Below are positions 6,217 to 8,609 of a stretch of 8,609 bases of DNA, in pieces (the stretch's first letter is position 1; the number at the start of each line of letters is the position of its first letter). Under the pieces are notes generated by a model. The model was not told the origin of the DNA, searched no databases, and saw nothing but the letters and a program-made list of their open reading frames with translations. A program made the position numbers and the translations under genes. Source of the stretch: CAZKCI01 sp964551475 (GTDB lineage Bacteria; Auribacterota; Erginobacteria; Erginobacterales; CAZKCI01); contig CAZKCI010000082.1 of NCBI GenBank assembly GCA_964551475.1, positions 1 to 8,609 of the forward strand, written 5' to 3'.

Positions 6217-7377
6217 TTAATTCGACTTATCCAAAACCCGGAGAGCCGGCTTCGCCTCTCCGCCCGGAGAAAAAAGACTGAAGGCCTGCCAAATCTCCGA
6301 AGCATGCCATTCCGGGCTCCAGTAGAATGCCCCGGCTATCCCCGGTTGGACAATACATAAGTGAGTGAAATCTCTCAGCCAATCCCGCTGCCCGGTCGGG
6401 CTCAGCGGATAACCCGGGACAGGTTCGGTCCAGCCGGAGAACTGGCCCGGGATGTTCGGAGAGCTGGGATAGGCGTATTCAGCTACGATGAGAGGTCTCT
6501 TCACGGCTTCGGTCAGTCGATCAACGGAATCACCGAATTGAGCGAATGTGTTGTCCAGCCCCGCTCCGGAGGTCGGAAAGTAGGATATCCCCAGGTAGTC
6601 GATCCGCACGCCCGCTGCGAGCAGATACTGGAAATAGGCGATGCAGAATTCCGGATCCCACCAATGGGCCAGATGGATGACAAAACGGGCTTGCGGATCG
6701 ATGTCCATGATCCCCGCTTGGCCGGCTTTGACGATCGCGGCGGCGTCTGGCCAGACGGTTTCCTTCAACCAGCCCGGGTTCTCCCGATCGGTGCCCTCGC
6801 CGGCGAAGACGCCGCAGACGCCATAATCGATCTCGTTGCCAACCTCATACAGGTGCGTTTCGACGCCGATGGTCTGGAAATAACGGGCGCTGTCGCGCGA
6901 ATAACCGCGAACCGCTTCGGCTCTCTCGACCACGGACATGTTTTTCCATGCCGGCGGAGCAGGTTGCCGGAAAAGATCCGCCCAGTCCTCGCTCAGGAAA
7001 AAAACGAGATACGGCTTTAAACCATATTTCTCCCCCCAGAGAGCGATTTGGCCTGCCTCGTGCCGGCCGCTCGGACCATCATTCCCGGTCCAAACCCGGA
7101 CCCGCAGCCAGCCGATTCGTTGCTCCGAATACAACTTGAATAGATCGACTACGTTAGCATCGACTCTCCAGGCAAACCCTTCTTGTCGCATGGATAACGC
7201 ATAGTTGGAATCGACACCCAACATGAAATCCTTTTTCGCTTCCCCGAGAATCGGAGATTTATCCAAGGCTTGGGATGACGAATCGCATCCTCCCTGCTCC
7301 ACGGAACACGACGGGAGAGCAGCAAGAGATACAATAACTATCAGAGCGATATAGACCGAACAGTTCCGAACTTCCAT
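6217..7377 (-). CDS. GH53-type glycosidase (arabinogalactan endo-beta-1,4-galactanase-like), probable lipoprotein
   Basis: From the ATG at 7375-7377 the protein has 386 residues. A longer frame opens at GTG 7413 but would place 12 odd residues before the signal peptide and run through a hairpin. The N-terminus has a hydrophobic stretch ending L-P-S-C (Cys24), a plausible but imperfect lipobox. The rest reads as a GH53 TIM barrel: LGVDSNYALS near residue 53, R-V-R-V-W, the V-G-N-E strand with the presumed acid/base Glu182, the G-I-S-Y-F-P strand, V-A-E-Y-A-Y-P with the presumed nucleophile Glu300, and F-Y-W-S-P-E-W near the end. Known GH53 enzymes cut beta-1,4-galactan of pectin-type polymers. 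It lacks the propeller module of its neighbours. Expression probably starts at its own promoter (-10 box at 7384-7389) and continues into the MBL gene. GC content looks somewhat lower than in the neighbours. Confidence 0.85.
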   Translation of the reverse strand: MEVRNCSVYIALIVIVSLAALPSCSVEQGGCDSSSQALDKSPILGEAKKDFMLGVDSNYALSMRQEGFAWRVDANVVDLFKLYSEQRIGWLRVRVWTGNDGPSGRHEAGQIALWGEKYGLKPYLVFFLSEDWADLFRQPAPPAWKNMSVVERAEAVRGYSRDSARYFQTIGVETHLYEVGNEIDYGVCGVFAGEGTDRENPGWLKETVWPDAAAIVKAGQAGIMDIDPQARFVIHLAHWWDPEFCIAYFQYLLAAGVRIDYLGISYFPTSGAGLDNTFAQFGDSVDRLTEAVKRPLIVAEYAYPSSPNIPGQFSGWTEPVPGYPLSPTGQRDWLRDFTHLCIVQPGIAGAFYWSPEWHASEIWQAFSLFSPGGEAKPALRVLDKSN

Positions 7378-7383
7378 AGAAGG

Positions 7384-7389
7384 AGTATA
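7384..7389 (-). promoter_or_regulatory. -10 box for an apparently leaderless GH53 transcript
   Basis: On the minus strand TATACT (5/6 to TATAAT) ends seven bases before the A of the ATG at 7377, so transcription would start at or next to the start codon. No Shine-Dalgarno lies before this ATG (the bases are CCTTCT), fitting a leaderless mRNA. No convincing -35 is visible, as is common for such TANNNT promoters. Confidence 0.45.
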
Positions 7390-7403
7390 CCATGAGAGAG
7401 AAA

Positions 7404-7451
7404 ATTCCCGCACTCGCCCAGGTGTAACCAGTTTGGGCTAAAATGCGGGAT
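7404..7451 (-). terminator. Hairpin with T-rich tail upstream of the GH53 gene (repeated element, copy 2)
   Basis: TCCCGCA (7406-7412) and TGCGGGA (7444-7450) form a 7-bp stem, with an inner GCCC (7416-7419) / GGGC (7435-7438) pairing around TGTAACCAGT. On the minus strand the stem is followed by AATTTTCTCTCTC. It lies behind the stronger terminator of the blade protein gene and just ahead of the GH53 promoter, so it may be a backup terminator or insulator. It matches the hairpin at 519-571 in stem, loop and orientation. Confidence 0.5.
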
Positions 7452-7470
7452 AAAAAGCAGAACTCCCCTC

Positions 7471-7518
7471 GATCAAAAAGGAAAGGGCGGCCTCCCCATT
7501 GCTGGAGAAACCGCCCTT
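7471..7518 (-). terminator. Intrinsic terminator of the six-blade protein gene
   Basis: AAGGGCGG (7483-7490) and CCGCCCTT (7511-7518) form a perfect 8-bp GC-rich stem with an inner CTCC/GGAG pairing. On the minus strand the stem is followed by TCCTTTTTGATC. It lies about 20 bases after the stop codon at 7538, separating that gene from the GH53 cluster. Confidence 0.85.
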
Positions 7519-7537
7519 CTTATCTGCCAGACAGATC

Positions 7538-8434
7538 TTAGCGAGCTACGGAAATATCGTTCGTGGAGCCGAAATACACCCTCGTCAGGTTCCTGATCGA
7601 CCAGAGACCAGCCGAGGACCGGAAGATGCCAATGTCGTCGGTCCCGTTCCCGTCATAGTCGGCGGGGGCGGGCAGATCGTCGCTCCCGCCGAAGTAGATC
7701 CTGTTCGCGCCCCGGAATGCCCAGAATCCGGCAGCGGGGCGGAAGACCGCGATCTCCGGCCACGGGTCGCCGTTGTACTCGCCCGCGACGGCATAGTCTC
7801 CCGAACCGCCGAAATAGAACCGGGTGAATCCCCGCACCGCCCAGAAGCCGGTGCTCGGCCGAAAAGTGGCGATGGCCTTCTTCCCTTGTACATACATCCA
7901 GACCGGGATGTCGCTGGACCCACCGAAATAGAGGCGGGTGAAACCCCGGACGCTCCACATGCCCGTCGAGGGACGGAAGATCGCCGGCCGGCAGCGCCCG
8001 TCACCGGCGTAGTCACCAGGAGCAATCTGGTCGTTGCCGGTACCGAAGTAAAATCGGGTGAGGTCCCGTATAGACCAGAGGCTGGGCCCCAGGCGGAATA
8101 CGGCAATATCAGTCGTCCCGTCAGCATCGTAATCGCCCGGCGCGGGAACCTCTTCCAGGTCGCCGAAGTAAACCCTGGTCAGGTTCCGAACTGACCACAT
8201 CCCGCTGCCGAACCGGAAGACCGCGATGTCACTCGTTCCGTTGCCGTCATAATCGCCGGAATCGATGGTCAGGGGTTGATAAAACGGAATCCGGGTCGTC
8301 GGGGGAAGGAAATCGGCGGCGAGATCGCTGCCGGCGGGCGTCTTCTGGGCGAAAAGCGGGGAAGGAGCCGTCAGGCAAACCAGATACAGGCTCAGGTTCA
8401 GCAGTATCGGCAAGGCCCTCGGGCTTCTTTTCAT
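7538..8434 (-). CDS. Secreted protein made almost only of six VCBS/FG-GAP-like blades
   Basis: A 298-residue protein. The signal peptide covers residues 1-29 (MKRSPR, hydrophobic core, cleavage likely after PLFA). About 30 unremarkable residues end in T-I-D-S-G. Six blades fill residues 61-298, beginning at 61, 101, 141, about 179, 219 and 259. Each normal blade has a D-x-[DN]-x-[DN]-G calcium-type loop, an A-x-F-R strand, G-x-W-[SA]-[VI]-R, and T-R-x-Y-F-G. Blade 4 is two residues short and its loop is replaced by YVQGKKA, so it should not bind calcium there. There is no catalytic domain, so the protein looks like a free copy of the module carried by the two neighbouring hydrolases. It might bind a polymer or the cell surface; that role is inferred. 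The start has AAGGGGGG (8438-8445) three bases upstream and may overlap the stop of an upstream frame (ATGA). A strong terminator follows. Confidence 0.85.
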   Translation of the reverse strand: MKRSPRALPILLNLSLYLVCLTAPSPLFAQKTPAGSDLAADFLPPTTRIPFYQPLTIDSGDYDGNGTSDIAVFRFGSGMWSVRNLTRVYFGDLEEVPAPGDYDADGTTDIAVFRLGPSLWSIRDLTRFYFGTGNDQIAPGDYAGDGRCRPAIFRPSTGMWSVRGFTRLYFGGSSDIPVWMYVQGKKAIATFRPSTGFWAVRGFTRFYFGGSGDYAVAGEYNGDPWPEIAVFRPAAGFWAFRGANRIYFGGSDDLPAPADYDGNGTDDIGIFRSSAGLWSIRNLTRVYFGSTNDISVAR

Positions 8435-8609
8435 CTTCCCCCCTTCACGAGTTTGATCGGAGAAATAAGGTTCTCTTCCGTTTCGTGTGGGTAGCTTTTC
8501 TGATATCCGGACAACCGCTGTCCGATCGAAGAGCAGTTGTCCGATTCGAAGCCTGATCCGCCTTCCCCGGCCAGCCCGTAGGAGCTGCCGGAGTCATCCC
8601 GCGCCCGTC
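8431..8609 (-). CDS. Possible C-terminal end of an unidentified upstream gene (partial)
   Basis: In one minus-strand frame the sequence stays open from the right edge for 58 codons and stops at TGA (8431-8433). This stop overlaps the ATG of the blade protein gene as ATGA, the usual arrangement of coupled genes. Third codon positions look GC-rich, as in the other genes. The residues are hydrophilic, rich in Gly, Ser and Glu, and end in IKLVKGGR; I recognise no family. A second frame is also open here for a similar length, so the call rests on the overlap and codon pattern. If real, it implies the blade protein is co-transcribed with a gene to the right. If not, the stretch is an upstream region holding the TGTCCG repeats listed separately. 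Confidence 0.4.
   Translation of the reverse strand, partial: RARDDSGSSYGLAGEGGSGFESDNCSSIGQRLSGYQKSYPHETEENLISPIKLVKGGR
8508..8551. repeat. Short direct and inverted TGTCCG repeats
   Basis: CGGACAAC (8508-8515) and GTTGTCCG (8536-8543) are a perfect 8-bp inverted repeat. A third copy, CTGTCCGATCGAAG (8518-8531), forms an imperfect direct repeat with TTGTCCGATTCGAAG (8537-8551), 19 bases apart. The pattern could be an operator 75-115 bp upstream of the blade protein gene. It could equally be a repeat inside the possible partial coding frame. Confidence 0.4.

Noticed and set aside
7378..7413. GTG start giving a 398-residue GH53 protein
   Set aside because: It would add 12 residues before the signal peptide and place the start inside a hairpin. 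ATG 7377 gives a normal short basic N-terminus.
7392..7427. An 11-codon + strand frame with a perfect Shine-Dalgarno
   Set aside because: It runs into the hairpin element. The second copy of that element does not keep the frame because of indels, so a conserved peptide is unlikely. It is noted only as part of the GH53 promoter finding.
7499..8194. 231-codon + strand frame with repeated EIxPGxxPxRPE-like motifs
   Set aside because: It is the antisense reading of the six-blade protein; the repeated motif mirrors the blades.

Overview
The window comes from a GC-rich bacterium (about 60 % GC by eye). It has no rRNA, tRNA or housekeeping marker, so the lineage cannot be fixed. Secreted proteins ending in runs of VCBS/FG-GAP-like 40-residue repeats are, from general knowledge, frequent in uncultured bacteria with large surface proteomes (PVC/Omnitrophota-type groups among others). 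That is only a hint. All genes I support lie on the minus strand, so they are described from right to left.

Right end to 7414: a partial ORF (8431-8609) may end in an ATGA overlap with a small secreted protein of signal peptide plus six propeller-like blades (7538-8434). A clear intrinsic terminator (7471-7518) follows it, then a second hairpin of a repeated type (7404-7451).

7377 to 591: a cluster of four exported proteins. These are a GH53-type glycosidase (6217-7377, apparently leaderless), a ComEC-type metallo-beta-lactamase-fold enzyme with an Fn3-like domain and six blades (4144-6195), a purple-acid-phosphatase-like metallophosphoesterase with six blades (2290-4068, no ordinary start codon), and a class C beta-lactamase-family serine hydrolase with a C-terminal DUF3471-like domain (591-2132). 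Gaps are 21, 75 and 157 bp. The last gap holds low-complexity tandem repeats. A hairpin of the same family as the one at 7404-7451 follows the last stop (519-571), so two same-orientation copies bracket the four genes.

590 to 1: an apparently gene-free stretch with two inverted repeats. It leads to three operator-like palindromes spaced exactly 50 bp apart, in front of the first 31 codons of a HipB/Xre-type antitoxin-like regulator.

The most striking feature is the six-blade module. It is 240, 240 and 238 residues long in three neighbouring proteins, always begins after an Asp-Ser-Gly, always ends exactly at the protein C-terminus, and is attached to unrelated or no N-terminal domains. Position-specific blade signatures suggest the whole ring was duplicated as a unit, perhaps as a shared surface-attachment or ligand-binding part of a set of extracellular hydrolases.
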